From NCBI GenBank assembly GCA_002306315.1, contig DBRK01000017.1, positions 1 to 41,782 of the forward strand: a DNA stretch of 41,782 bases. Direction: 5' to 3'. Below the pieces are notes generated by a model that was not told the origin of the DNA, made no database searches, and saw only the letters and a list, made by a program, of their open reading frames with translations. The position numbers and the translations under genes are program-made. Positions 7,302-15,538 of this stretch are shown piece by piece. The first letter of the stretch is position 1. Every line of letters starts with the position of its first letter. This DNA comes from Patescibacteria group bacterium UBA1370. Its GTDB lineage: Bacteria > Patescibacteriota > Microgenomatia > UBA1400 > PJMF01.

Positions 7302-7310
7302 ACGCTTAAG

Positions 7311-10300
7311 ATGGCCAGAAACGATCAGTTTGTTCACCTTCATGTGCATACCGAGTATTCGATGTTGGATGGGTTGTCCAAGATACCTCAACTAGTGCAA
7401 AAAGCCAAAGATTTCGGTCAGGAGGCTTTGGCAATCACCGATCATGGCGGTATGTATGGCGCTTTACATTTTTATAATGCTTGCCGTGATATCGGTATCA
7501 AGCCAATTATCGGCTGTGAGGTTTATTTTGCCAAGGAATCCCGCCATGACAAACAGATCCGCCCCGGCAGCGACCAGTATCATCTGACAATTCTGGCTCA
7601 GAATTTCACAGGCTATCAGAACCTCAACAAATTAGTCACCATTGCCAATTTCGAAGGCTTCTCTTACCGCCCTCGCATTGACAAAGAAGCTCTCTTTAAA
7701 CATTCAGAGGGCTTGATCATCACTAGCGGCTGCCCGCAGAGCATCTTTAATCAACTAATCAGAGACGGCAACCTTGATGAGGCGGAGGAGAAACTGAGCC
7801 TGTTTGCCAAGCATTTTCCAGGCAGATTTTTCATTGAGATCCAAGCTCATCCGGAATTGGAATGGCTGGAAGACTTAACCAAACAACAAGTGAGGTTAGC
7901 CCGTAAACTTGACTTGCCTTTGGTCGCCACAAACGATGTTCATTATGTGGAACCCAATGAGGCTCAGGCTCAGGACGCGCTGCTCTGTGTGCAAACCCGT
8001 AAACTGATTTCTGATAAAAAACGGATGACCATGCTTGATTCACCGGATTTCTATCTGCGTTCAACGGAAGAAATGGTGGAGCTTTTTAAAGATTATCCTG
8101 ATGCCATCAAGAACACTGCAAAAGTCGCGGATATGTGTGACTTGGAAATCCCCACAGGCCAATTGATTTTTCCAAATTACCCGATTCCCAAAGGTGAGAC
8201 ATTGGAAAGTTTTCTGAAAAAAATGACTTTTGAGAAAGCCAAAGAGAAGCTTGGCAAGTTGACGCCCGAAATTGAGGAAAGATTAAATTACGAACTCGAT
8301 ATTATCAATGAAAAAGGCTACGCCGCCTATTTCTTGATCACTCAAGACTTTGTGAACTGGGCAAAAGACCAGGGGATAGCGGTGGGACCCGGCAGAGGCT
8401 CGGCAGCCGGATCACTTGTTTCATATTCTTTGGGAATTACCTCAATTAACCCGATTGAGCATGGTCTAGCCTTTGAAAGGTTTCTCAACCCGCAGCGGCC
8501 AACCCCCCCGGATATAGACCTGGATTTTGCCGATACCCGCCGGGATGAGGTGATTGAGTATGTGTCCAACAAATATGGCCACGACCACGTGGCTCATGTG
8601 ATAACCTTTGGAAGAATGGAGGCTAGGGTAGCAGTTCGCGATATAGGCAGAGTCTTGGGTATGCCTTACGAAGAACCGGATAAAATTGCCAAACTCATAC
8701 CCAACGACCCGGGCAGAAAAGTTCCTCTGCAGCAAGCTATCCGCGAGGTGCCGGAGTTGGGTCAATATTATCAGCAACCCAAATTCAAAAAACTTCTGGA
8801 TTTGGCAATGCAAGTGGAAGGCAGTATCCGCCACTCCTCAGTCCATGCCGCCGCCATCATCATCACCGACAAACCGCTCTCTAACTACGTGGCCACCCAA
8901 AAAGACTCGCGCTCCGGGAAGACGATCACCCAGTACGATATGTATGCCCTGGATTGCAACGTAGATGACGACGCCATAGGTTTATTGAAATTTGATTTCC
9001 TCGGGTTGCGCAACCTCTCAATTATCCAATCTGCAATTCAATTGATCAAAAAACACCAAGGCAAAGATATCGACATCGCTAAGATTCCCTTGGACGACAA
9101 GAAAACATTTGAGTTGCTCTCTCGCGGAGACACTGCTGGAGTCTTCCAGTTGGAATCTGCGGGCATGCGCCGGGTTGCTCGCAGCCTCAAACCTAGCCAG
9201 TTCTCAGACATCACAGCTATGGTTGCCCTGTTCCGACCTGGTCCGATGGACCTGATTCCCAGGTTTATTGAAGGCAAACACAATCCCAAGTCCATTGAGT
9301 ATCCGCATGAGTCGCTCAAGGTTGCTCTGGAAGAAACTTACGGTGTCATGGTTTACCAGGAGCAGATTTTGCACATTGCCAACATCATGGCAGATTACAG
9401 CCTGGGTGAAGCTGACATTCTCCGCCGAGCTATCGGCAAGAAAAAGAAAAAGCTGCTCGACCAAAACAAGAAGCGCTTTATTTCTCAATCGGTTAAGAAA
9501 GGCTACGAACCGGCTGTTGCCCAAAAAGTTTGGGAGTATATCGAGGCATTTGCCAACTACGGTTTTAACAAAGCCCATGCAGCTAGTTACGCTATGATTG
9601 CTTACCAAACCGCGTATCTCAAGGCAAATTATCCGGTAGAGTACATGACCGCCCTAATGAGTGTTGAGTCCGCTTCCAGCTCTATGAATCGGGACACCAA
9701 AGTGGCCGTGGCCATCGAAAACAGCAAGCGCATGGGTATTCAGGTTTTGCCGCCGGATATCAATTTGTCGGATGATGATTTCACTATTGAGCCTGCTGAA
9801 AATTCGCTTGAGGGCAAAGCTATTCGCTTCGGATTTAATGCCATCAAGCACTTGGGGTCGGCGGCAATTGATGAAATCCTCAAAACGAGAAAGGAAGTTG
9901 GCGAGTTTACCTCACTAACCCAATTCATTCACCGCACCGACAGCCGCAAAGTTAATAAGACCGCTCTGGAATCTTTGATCAAGGTGGGCGCACTCGACCG
10001 GTTTGGCAATCGTTCTAGTATGCTGGAAAATCTGGAGTCCATCCGCGCTCGCGCATCCCAACTGCAATCAGATATCGACGGTCAGGACACATTGTTTGAC
10101 AAGGTTCCAGAAGCGGTAGAAACCCTAGAGGATACCTTCCCACAACTGCCAGAATATCCCAAACAAGAGCTGCTCTCATTTGAAAAAGAGCTTCTTGGGT
10201 TATACTTGACTGATCACCCCATGGCTCACGCGCTGAATGCTGTGGAAAGACGCGCCAATAAACAAATCGCCGAACTGGACCACACCATTCATGAAGGCCA

Positions 10301-10775
10301 AACTTTTACTTTCGGCGGTGTACTCAGCCGCTATCGCGAGGTGCAAACCCGCCAGAGCAATAAAACCATGGCCTTTGCTCACCTGGAGGATTCCACCGGT
10401 ACCATCCCAGTTGTCTTTTTCCCGCGCACATATGAAGAAAGCGCTGAGCTGCTCCGAGATGATGCTGTCTTGCTGATAAAGGCAAAAGTTGACTACCGAG
10501 ATGAGGAGATGCAGCTGCTGGCAGAAAAAGTTAGCGCTCCCGGCGAGCTGGATCTCAACCACGAGGCCTCGGCTGTTCACCACGAAATTTTTATTCCCCG
10601 CAAGACGAGCAAAGACAAACTCCAGGAACTCGGTAAACTGCTGAAAGGTAATCCGGGCGATGACTCGGTGGTAGTGTTAATTCCCAACGGGAGCAAACCG
10701 CAAAGGATGGTACTGCCATATGGCGTAGCCTGGAGCGAGAAGCTGGAAAAAGAGGTGGGGGAATTGCTAAGTTAA
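7311..10775 (+). CDS. dnaE: DNA polymerase III subunit alpha
   Basis: 1154 residues, the normal DnaE1 length. An N-terminal PHP domain (HLHVHTEYSMLDG, AITDHGGMYG, GCEVYF, YHLTILAQN, SGCPQS, TNDVHYV) keeps the His, Asp, Glu and Cys residues that bind metal in PHP domains with proofreading activity, so intrinsic 3'-5' exonuclease activity is plausible. The polymerase core follows with GPGRGSAAGSLVSY and the catalytic PDIDLDFAD. The palm, fingers, HhH region and a C-terminal OB domain (FTFGGVLSRYREVQT) are all present. It is monocistronic. A convergent unknown gene lies downstream. Confidence 0.98.
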   Translation: MARNDQFVHLHVHTEYSMLDGLSKIPQLVQKAKDFGQEALAITDHGGMYGALHFYNACRDIGIKPIIGCEVYFAKESRHDKQIRPGSDQYHLTILAQNFTGYQNLNKLVTIANFEGFSYRPRIDKEALFKHSEGLIITSGCPQSIFNQLIRDGNLDEAEEKLSLFAKHFPGRFFIEIQAHPELEWLEDLTKQQVRLARKLDLPLVATNDVHYVEPNEAQAQDALLCVQTRKLISDKKRMTMLDSPDFYLRSTEEMVELFKDYPDAIKNTAKVADMCDLEIPTGQLIFPNYPIPKGETLESFLKKMTFEKAKEKLGKLTPEIEERLNYELDIINEKGYAAYFLITQDFVNWAKDQGIAVGPGRGSAAGSLVSYSLGITSINPIEHGLAFERFLNPQRPTPPDIDLDFADTRRDEVIEYVSNKYGHDHVAHVITFGRMEARVAVRDIGRVLGMPYEEPDKIAKLIPNDPGRKVPLQQAIREVPELGQYYQQPKFKKLLDLAMQVEGSIRHSSVHAAAIIITDKPLSNYVATQKDSRSGKTITQYDMYALDCNVDDDAIGLLKFDFLGLRNLSIIQSAIQLIKKHQGKDIDIAKIPLDDKKTFELLSRGDTAGVFQLESAGMRRVARSLKPSQFSDITAMVALFRPGPMDLIPRFIEGKHNPKSIEYPHESLKVALEETYGVMVYQEQILHIANIMADYSLGEADILRRAIGKKKKKLLDQNKKRFISQSVKKGYEPAVAQKVWEYIEAFANYGFNKAHAASYAMIAYQTAYLKANYPVEYMTALMSVESASSSMNRDTKVAVAIENSKRMGIQVLPPDINLSDDDFTIEPAENSLEGKAIRFGFNAIKHLGSAAIDEILKTRKEVGEFTSLTQFIHRTDSRKVNKTALESLIKVGALDRFGNRSSMLENLESIRARASQLQSDIDGQDTLFDKVPEAVETLEDTFPQLPEYPKQELLSFEKELLGLYLTDHPMAHALNAVERRANKQIAELDHTIHEGQTFTFGGVLSRYREVQTRQSNKTMAFAHLEDSTGTIPVVFFPRTYEESAELLRDDAVLLIKAKVDYRDEEMQLLAEKVSAPGELDLNHEASAVHHEIFIPRKTSKDKLQELGKLLKGNPGDDSVVVLIPNGSKPQRMVLPYGVAWSEKLEKEVGELLS

Positions 10776-10839
10776 GTTCAGTTATTGTGACGCAATTTTG
10801 TAATAACGCCTACCATCAATATTTTCTACAGAAATAACT

Positions 10840-11295
10840 TCAGACTCTTAACGACACTTTGTAGGTTTCCATACCCGTTATCTCGGAGATTTTCTTGTCA
10901 ATTACCAATGCCACATTGCTTCCCCCGAATCTAAGCATCACGGGAGTGAGGTGTTTATGAGCAAGTAGTTCGTTGCGCAACATCCATTTTAGGGTGTTGT
11001 GGAGCGAAAGAGTATCGAGAAGATTCCAAATAGCATCTTCAAAATTTTCCAGGTATGGTCGCTCTACATCCAGTAGTCGGCCATTTGGTTTTAATAACCT
11101 ATCTAACAGCTTTGGATATAACGCAAAGCCGGTAAGATCCTTCACCTGATAACCGTTAGCTTTAGGTTCGTCGTAAACACCGACCCGACGCTCTGCAACT
11201 ATTGTCATCCACCATAATAGTCGTAATATTCGCTTCACTTCATGCAGCCACCGAGCAAGCACCTGAGGTAGTTTTCCTCTTTTACCCTTCAACAT
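10840..11295 (-). CDS. Hypothetical protein, 151 residues
   Basis: I do not recognise this protein. It begins with a basic, tryptophan-rich amphipathic stretch (WLHEVKRILRLLWWMTIV) and then a mixed helical region, with no signal peptide and no metal site. It is divergent from pyrG, and its -10 (TATTAT, 8 bases before the ATG) overlaps the pyrG -10 by five bases on the other strand. The leaderless-type start seen elsewhere in the window supports it as a real gene. The ATG at 11295 is the first in frame. Confidence 0.5.
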   Translation of the reverse strand: MLKGKRGKLPQVLARWLHEVKRILRLLWWMTIVAERRVGVYDEPKANGYQVKDLTGFALYPKLLDRLLKPNGRLLDVERPYLENFEDAIWNLLDTLSLHNTLKWMLRNELLAHKHLTPVMLRFGGSNVALVIDKKISEITGMETYKVSLRV

Positions 11296-11309
11296 TTCTG
11301 GTTATAATA
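11281..11309. promoter_or_regulatory. Bidirectional promoter between pyrG and the unknown gene
   Basis: The plus strand has TTTACC-16-TATAAT (11281-11308), 8 bases before the pyrG ATG. The minus strand has TATTAT at 11309-11304, 8 bases before the divergent ATG. The two -10 hexamers share five base pairs, a symmetrical -10 that could fire either way. Confidence 0.6.
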
Positions 11310-11316
11310 TGTTCCC

Positions 11317-13032
11317 ATGAGCAAACATGGGATTTTTTCTGTCAAACCTCAAAAAAAGCAGCCCACTAAGTATGTTTTCGTCTCCGGCGGTGTACTTTCT
11401 GGACTAGGAAAGGGGATAACCGCTGCTTCACTAGGCTTTCTCCTCAAAAACCGTGGTTACAACGTCACCAACATCAAGTGTGAAAACTATTTAAATCTGG
11501 ACTCCGGCAACATCAACCCCGTCGAGCATGGAGATGTTTTCTTGTGCGAGGACGGTCTGGAAGCAGACTTGGATCTGGGTTCGTATGAAAGGTTTCTGTC
11601 GCAGGAGGTTGGTGCCAAAAACTTTACCACCCTTGGTCAAATTTATTATTCAGTAATTGATAGCACCCGCAACCTCAAGTATGACGGAGCTACGGTTGAT
11701 GCTTGGATTTACATTCCCCAAGAAGCTATTCACAAAATCAAACAAGCCGGCGAAGGTTCTGATATCTGTCTGGTAGAGTTGGGCGGTACCGCCGGCGAGT
11801 ACCAGAACGTCATCTACTACGAAGCCTACCGGATTATGAAGCTGCAGAACCCCAAAGACGTCATTCATGTCCATGTCACCTATTTCCCCAATCCCGCCCA
11901 CATTAATGAGCTCAAATCAAAACCCACCCAGCTATCAGTGAAAACCCTCAATTCCATGGGTATCCAGCCTGATTTTGTCGTCGGCAGGGGTGAGTACCCG
12001 ATAGACGATAAACGCAAGGAAAAAGTGGCATACTACTGCAACATGGCTGAGGAAGACGTCATTTCCAACCAGGATCTGCCCAGCATCTATGAAGTGCCTC
12101 TGGTATTGGCAGAACAGAATTTTGATGCCAAGGTGCTGCATAAACTCGGTTTGCCGGAAGGAAAACCCAATCTCAAACCCTGGAAACAATTTGTCCAAAA
12201 AATTTTCAGCCAGAAAAAACACAAGACAGCCATTGCCATTATTGCCAAGTACATCGCCACCGGCGATTTCGAGCTCAAGGATTCCTATGTTTCTTTGATT
12301 GAATCGCTTGATATCGCCAGCTGGCACAACGACATCGCCCTGGAAATAATTTTTGTTAATGCAGAAGAGCTGGAGAAGAAAAACAAAAAAGCACTGGCCG
12401 ACCTACAGCGAGCAGATGGCGTGATTGTGCCGATTGGCTGGGGAGAGCGGGGCGTAGAAGGCAAAATCGATGCCATCCGTTATGCCAGAGAGAACAAAGT
12501 GCCATACCTGGGTCTTTGTTACGGCATGCAGTTGGCTTCTGTAGAGTTCGCCCGCAATGTCTGCGGACTGGAAGGCGCCCACACTACTGAAGTGGCTCCG
12601 GAGACTGTTTACCCGATTATTCACGATATTCCGTTTGAAGAAAAATACCAGCGCATCAAAGGCCAGGGTGCAAGCATGCGTCTTGGTGCCTATGACTGTG
12701 TGCTTAAACCCGGTACGCTAGCTCATTCCATTTACAAAAAACATGGAGCATTCAAAGACGAAAAGCAAAATCTCATCTCTGAACGCCACCGTCACCGATT
12801 TGAGTTTAACAATGATTTCCGAGAACTGCTGGAGAAACACGGCTTTGTCATCTCCGGAACTTCACCTGATAACTTTTTCGTGGAAATGATTGAGTTGCCA
12901 GAAAAAGACCACCCTTTCTTTATCGCCACCCAGGCACATCCGGAGTACAAATCCAAACCGCTCAACCCACACCCGATTTTTGTTGAGTATCTGGCTGCTG
13001 CCTTAAAACAGCACATCAACAAGAAAAAATAG
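11317..13032 (+). CDS. pyrG: CTP synthase, divergent CPR-like form
   Basis: 571 residues. The N-terminal synthetase domain converts UTP to CTP with ATP and ammonia; the C-terminal class I glutaminase domain supplies the ammonia. The P-loop reads GGVLSGLGKGI (24-34), DLDLGSYERF keeps the Mg-binding Asp, and the glutaminase shows GLCYGMQLA (nucleophile Cys) and AHPEYKSKP (His-x-Glu). Several usually invariant stretches differ: KCENYLNLDSGNINP replaces the common KFDPYINVDPGTMNP, and ELGGTAGEYQ replaces EIGGTVGDIES. About 15 extra residues precede the family's normal start. It is probably transcribed as a leaderless message. Confidence 0.95.
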   Translation: MSKHGIFSVKPQKKQPTKYVFVSGGVLSGLGKGITAASLGFLLKNRGYNVTNIKCENYLNLDSGNINPVEHGDVFLCEDGLEADLDLGSYERFLSQEVGAKNFTTLGQIYYSVIDSTRNLKYDGATVDAWIYIPQEAIHKIKQAGEGSDICLVELGGTAGEYQNVIYYEAYRIMKLQNPKDVIHVHVTYFPNPAHINELKSKPTQLSVKTLNSMGIQPDFVVGRGEYPIDDKRKEKVAYYCNMAEEDVISNQDLPSIYEVPLVLAEQNFDAKVLHKLGLPEGKPNLKPWKQFVQKIFSQKKHKTAIAIIAKYIATGDFELKDSYVSLIESLDIASWHNDIALEIIFVNAEELEKKNKKALADLQRADGVIVPIGWGERGVEGKIDAIRYARENKVPYLGLCYGMQLASVEFARNVCGLEGAHTTEVAPETVYPIIHDIPFEEKYQRIKGQGASMRLGAYDCVLKPGTLAHSIYKKHGAFKDEKQNLISERHRHRFEFNNDFRELLEKHGFVISGTSPDNFFVEMIELPEKDHPFFIATQAHPEYKSKPLNPHPIFVEYLAAALKQHINKKK

Positions 13033-13060
13033 CTTAATCGCAACAAAACAACTGGTTCAG

Positions 13061-13089
13061 TTGCAAAAAGCCAGGTGTTTGAGTAAAAT
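13061..13089 (+). promoter_or_regulatory. Promoter of rplS
   Basis: TTGCAA (13061-13066), 17 bases, TAAAAT (13084-13089). The start would be near 13096, exactly at the foot of the leader hairpin. Confidence 0.7.
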
Positions 13090-13096
13090 ATAAGCC

Positions 13097-13139
13097 TTGC
13101 TCTGCAGGTAAGAGCAAAACAATTCCCAACAGGGAGCAA
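13097..13139 (+). promoter_or_regulatory. Structured rplS leader with two alternative folds
   Basis: TTGCTCT (13097-13103) pairs perfectly with AGAGCAA (13111-13117) around a 7-base loop. A second small hairpin TTCCC/GGGAG (13123-13136) follows. A second copy of GAGCAA (13134-13139) could replace the first copy as partner of TTGCTC, breaking both hairpins. Ribosomal protein leaders that bind their own product are known for L19 in other bacteria; whether this one is related is unknown. Confidence 0.5.
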
Positions 13140-13160
13140 TCAACCAACACGAAAGTAACC

Positions 13161-13514
13161 ATGGCAATTAACTTTACAGCATATGACCAGACAGTTGCGG
13201 TAGGTGACACTGTCCGCATCCACCAGGAGATTTCTGAAGGTGGCAAGAAAAGAATTCAGATCTTCGAAGGCATCGTTATTGCTATCAAAAACCGCGGCAC
13301 AGGCAAATCCTTTACTGTCCGCAAGATCGCTACAGGAGGCATCGGTGTAGAAAAAATCTTTCCCGTTAATCTACCTTCTATCAAAAAGATAGAGGTGAAA
13401 CGCAAAGGTCATGTCCGCAGAAGCAAACTCTACTACCTCCGCGAGCGCGCCGGCAAAGCCGCTACCAGAATTAGGGAAAAGAGTACTAACACCAGCTCAA
13501 CTGAAGCTACCTAA
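13161..13514 (+). CDS. rplS: 50S ribosomal protein L19
   Basis: 117 residues. [26 protein letters not shown] and [30 protein letters not shown] are the conserved L19 core, and [19 protein letters not shown] the conserved end. L19 sits at the 30S-50S interface. A 15-residue polar tail rich in Ser and Thr follows. No clear SD precedes the ATG. The 3' end overlaps the yraN frame by about 100 bases. Confidence 0.97.
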   Translation: MAINFTAYDQTVAVGDTVRIHQEISEGGKKRIQIFEGIVIAIKNRGTGKSFTVRKIATGGIGVEKIFPVNLPSIKKIEVKRKGHVRRSKLYYLRERAGKAATRIREKSTNTSSTEAT

Positions 13515-13851
13515 CTTCCGCACCGGACAGAAGGGAGAAGATCAAGCCATTCTTTTCCTTGAAAAATTGGGTTATCAACTCATCGACACTAACGTTGCTG
13601 TCGGCAGAACGGAAATCGATATCATTGCCTTTGACAGAAATAATCACGAGTTGGTGTTTGTAGAAGTCAAAAAAAGAAACAGCGGTATCTGGGGTCATCC
13701 CAGCCAAGCTGTAAACTGGAAGAAAAGAAGGAACCTGTACACTGCTGCTCGCGCCTATCTCAGGCAACAGAAGTTGGACTACGATTACAGATTTGATATC
13801 ATAGCGGTTACGATCAACAAAATCGAGCACTTTGAAAATATCACTTGGTAG
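13411..13851 (+). CDS. yraN: YraN family (UPF0102) endonuclease-like protein
   Basis: 146 residues from ATG 13411, but the family-like part begins near residue 36 ([26 protein letters not shown]). The nuclease-fold motif [11 protein letters not shown]...[10 protein letters not shown] (Asp and ExK) is intact, as is [19 protein letters not shown]. YraN proteins are small restriction-nuclease-fold proteins of unclear role, often near ribosomal protein and tRNA-processing genes. The only in-frame ATG is at 13411, inside rplS, which makes a low-complexity N-terminus read from an alternative rplS frame. Initiation at a CTG near 13498 or reinitiation after the rplS stop are alternatives. Confidence 0.85.
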   Translation: MSAEANSTTSASAPAKPLPELGKRVLTPAQLKLPNFRTGQKGEDQAILFLEKLGYQLIDTNVAVGRTEIDIIAFDRNNHELVFVEVKKRNSGIWGHPSQAVNWKKRRNLYTAARAYLRQQKLDYDYRFDIIAVTINKIEHFENITW

Positions 13852-13865
13852 CCTGGTGAAGAGGG

Positions 13866-13896
13866 CGTGAAAACTCGTGAAAAATATGTTTTCACG
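13866..13896 (+). repeat. Perfect 9-bp inverted repeat between yraN and tRNA-Glu
   Basis: CGTGAAAAC (13866-13874) and GTTTTCACG (13888-13896) are separated by 13 bases. There is only a short T-rich end, so it is a weak terminator candidate for the rplS-yraN transcript, or an operator for the tRNA. Confidence 0.5.
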
Positions 13897-13921
13897 TTGA
13901 GTATGCCGGCGCCAACCAGAC

Positions 13922-13993
13922 GGCCCCATCGTCTAGCGGTTAGGACTCAGGGTTTTCATCCCTGCAACCGGGGTTCGATTCCCCGTGGGGTCA
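13922..13993 (+). tRNA. tRNA-Glu(TTC)
   Basis: Acceptor GGCCCCA pairs with TGGGGTC (one G-T), discriminator A. The anticodon stem CAGGG/CCCTG closes TTTTCAT, giving TTC. The T-arm CGGGG-TTCGATT-CCCCG is perfect. CCA is not encoded. An HhH reading frame begins inside the 3' part of this gene. Confidence 0.95.
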
Positions 13994-14152
13994 CCCGCAT
14001 ACAACGCACTCAAACACGAAGGAATTTCATTAGCAGATTTACCTAAATTTACAGAAAAAGAATTGCTATCAATTCATGGAGTAGGCCCAAAAGCAGTAGG
14101 AATATTGCGTGAGTACCTCGCAGATCAGGGTTTATCTTTTGCTAAAAAGTAG
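13985..14152 (+). pseudogene. Short helix-hairpin-helix protein or its remnant, fused to the tRNA-Glu end
   Basis: A frame of 55 codons, from a GTG inside the tRNA T-arm to TAG 14150-14152, encodes a recognisable HhH unit: PAYNALKHEGISLADLPKF, then LLSIHGVGPKAVGILREYL and GLSFAKK. Small stand-alone DNA-binding HhH proteins with this ending (LHGVGPKA...GLSF) are common in bacteria. Their usual 10 or so N-terminal residues are missing here, and no ATG exists. Either the 5' end was lost when sequence was joined to the tRNA gene, or a very short protein starts at GTG. No SD is visible. Confidence 0.5.
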
Positions 14153-14160
14153 GTTTCAAC

Positions 14161-14169
14161 TGCTATACT
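14161..14169 (+). promoter_or_regulatory. Extended -10 promoter, leaderless start
   Basis: TGCTATACT, with exactly 6 bases to the ATG at 14176, so the A of ATG is the expected first base of the RNA. Confidence 0.6.
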
Positions 14170-14175
14170 CAAAGC

Positions 14176-14880
14176 ATGAACGAAACAAACAGTGCATCTT
14201 TCCAAGATGGCTCAGCCAGCACAACCGCCAGCACAACAAAAATTTTTCCAATTTTACTAGTAATCGCCGCCCTGATCACAGTAATAGCCACAACTGCCAT
14301 TGTTAGTTATAGCTTAGGCAAGAACTCGGTTCAGCCAAATATCAATCAACCGGAAATTGTCCAACCTTATGAACAAAACAATGGGCTCCTCAGTCAAATA
14401 CACGAAGTAAGAGTAATGAGCAGTATTAACAAAACGTCAAAGCTGGTGATTCTCAATGAAAAAGACGAAAATGGCTTTGGTAGCTTTGAGGCTTATTTGG
14501 TGGATGATGTCTCCGAGGTGAGCAGTGAAAACCATTTATTTAGTATTGGCAATGCCTTGTATTCACACTTCCAATATATACCAGACACGCAGCCAGGGTA
14601 TTTCTATCTCTTAGTGCACCAGGGCGATCATCAAAAGCTTGTGATTGCCAATGATGACGGTGAAGTAATCACAACAGATGGTATTGTCGAAAATGCAGAA
14701 GCAATAGGTTTGGGAACGGTCATTCTTGGTCAATATGGAGTTGATGCTAGCTCAATCAGGTATTTGTTCCCAAAAACTTTGCAAATGAACATTAACAGTG
14801 CGACAGGTGAAATATTTCAAATTGAAATTGATTTGCAGACAGGAAAATATGTCGAAGGATCTAGGGAAAAGATTAATTAA
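14176..14880 (+). CDS. Single-pass membrane-anchored protein, unknown function
   Basis: 234 residues. A short Ser/Thr-rich cytoplasmic stretch is followed by one strong membrane helix (about residues 24-46, IFPILLVIAALITVIATTAIV) and an extracytoplasmic domain of about 180 residues with no cysteine pattern or catalytic motif I recognise. It is a type II-like anchored surface domain. Its neighbours give no functional hint. The leaderless-type promoter fixes the start. Confidence 0.7.
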   Translation: MNETNSASFQDGSASTTASTTKIFPILLVIAALITVIATTAIVSYSLGKNSVQPNINQPEIVQPYEQNNGLLSQIHEVRVMSSINKTSKLVILNEKDENGFGSFEAYLVDDVSEVSSENHLFSIGNALYSHFQYIPDTQPGYFYLLVHQGDHQKLVIANDDGEVITTDGIVENAEAIGLGTVILGQYGVDASSIRYLFPKTLQMNINSATGEIFQIEIDLQTGKYVEGSREKIN

Positions 14881-14911
14881 TTTGGTAAAATCTCTTCATG
14901 CCAAAAAATGC

Positions 14912-14919
14912 GGTAAAAT
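14912..14919 (+). promoter_or_regulatory. -10 element before the RBBP9-like gene, second of two tandem copies
   Basis: GGTAAAAT with 6 bases to the ATG at 14926. An identical GGTAAAAT lies 28 bases upstream (14884-14891), also 6 bases before an ATG (14898) that opens a 7-codon frame MPKNAVK ending in TAA inside the second -10. Confidence 0.5.
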
Positions 14920-14925
14920 AAGCAT

Positions 14926-15486
14926 ATGAAAAACGCCCTCATTCTCCACGGCACAAATGGCAACTCAAAAACCAACTGGTTTGATTGGCTAAGAGTCGAG
15001 CTGGAAAAGAAAGGTCGACAGGTTTGGGTGCCTGATTTGCCGCAAGCGGATAAGCCAAATATCGATCGTTATAATCAATTTATTTTTGCTAACAAAAATT
15101 GGCAGTTTACTGAAGAAACCATTTTAATCGGCCATTCCTCTGGCGCAGTGGCTATCCTAGGTTTGCTCCAGGCCCTGCCTGAAAATGTAAAAGTTGACAC
15201 CTGTTATTTAGTTGGCTCGTTCAGAAATGATCTCGGTTGGGAGGCTCTGAAAGAGCTGTTTCTTAAGCCTTTTAATTTCGATCTCATTAAGAAAAAAGCC
15301 AGGCGGTTTGTTTTCATTCACTCGGACAATGATCCTTATTGTCCGCTCGAACACGCGGAGTTTTTGGCCAAAAAACTCGGAGGGGAGCTGATAGTTAAAA
15401 AAGGCCAGCAGCATTTTAGCATTATCACCTACGGCGAGAAATACCAACAGTTTCCATTTTTGCTTAAATTAATTGAAGAAGCTTAG
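14926..15486 (+). CDS. RBBP9/YdeN-type serine hydrolase
   Basis: 186 residues, the usual size for this family. The N-terminus ALILHGTNGNSKTNWFDWLR is the oxyanion-loop region, GHSSGA carries the nucleophile Ser, HSDNDPYCP the acid Asp and QQHFS the His, so the triad is complete. No signal peptide, so cytoplasmic. Substrates of RBBP9/YdeN relatives are mostly unknown small esters or peptides. Followed at once by the damaged iminopeptidase-like gene. Confidence 0.85.
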   Translation: MKNALILHGTNGNSKTNWFDWLRVELEKKGRQVWVPDLPQADKPNIDRYNQFIFANKNWQFTEETILIGHSSGAVAILGLLQALPENVKVDTCYLVGSFRNDLGWEALKELFLKPFNFDLIKKKARRFVFIHSDNDPYCPLEHAEFLAKKLGGELIVKKGQQHFSIITYGEKYQQFPFLLKLIEEA

Positions 15487-15538
15487 CTACTTTTCTGGTA
15501 AACTACGGCTAGCAAAAGCAAGAATTTCAAGGCACAAC

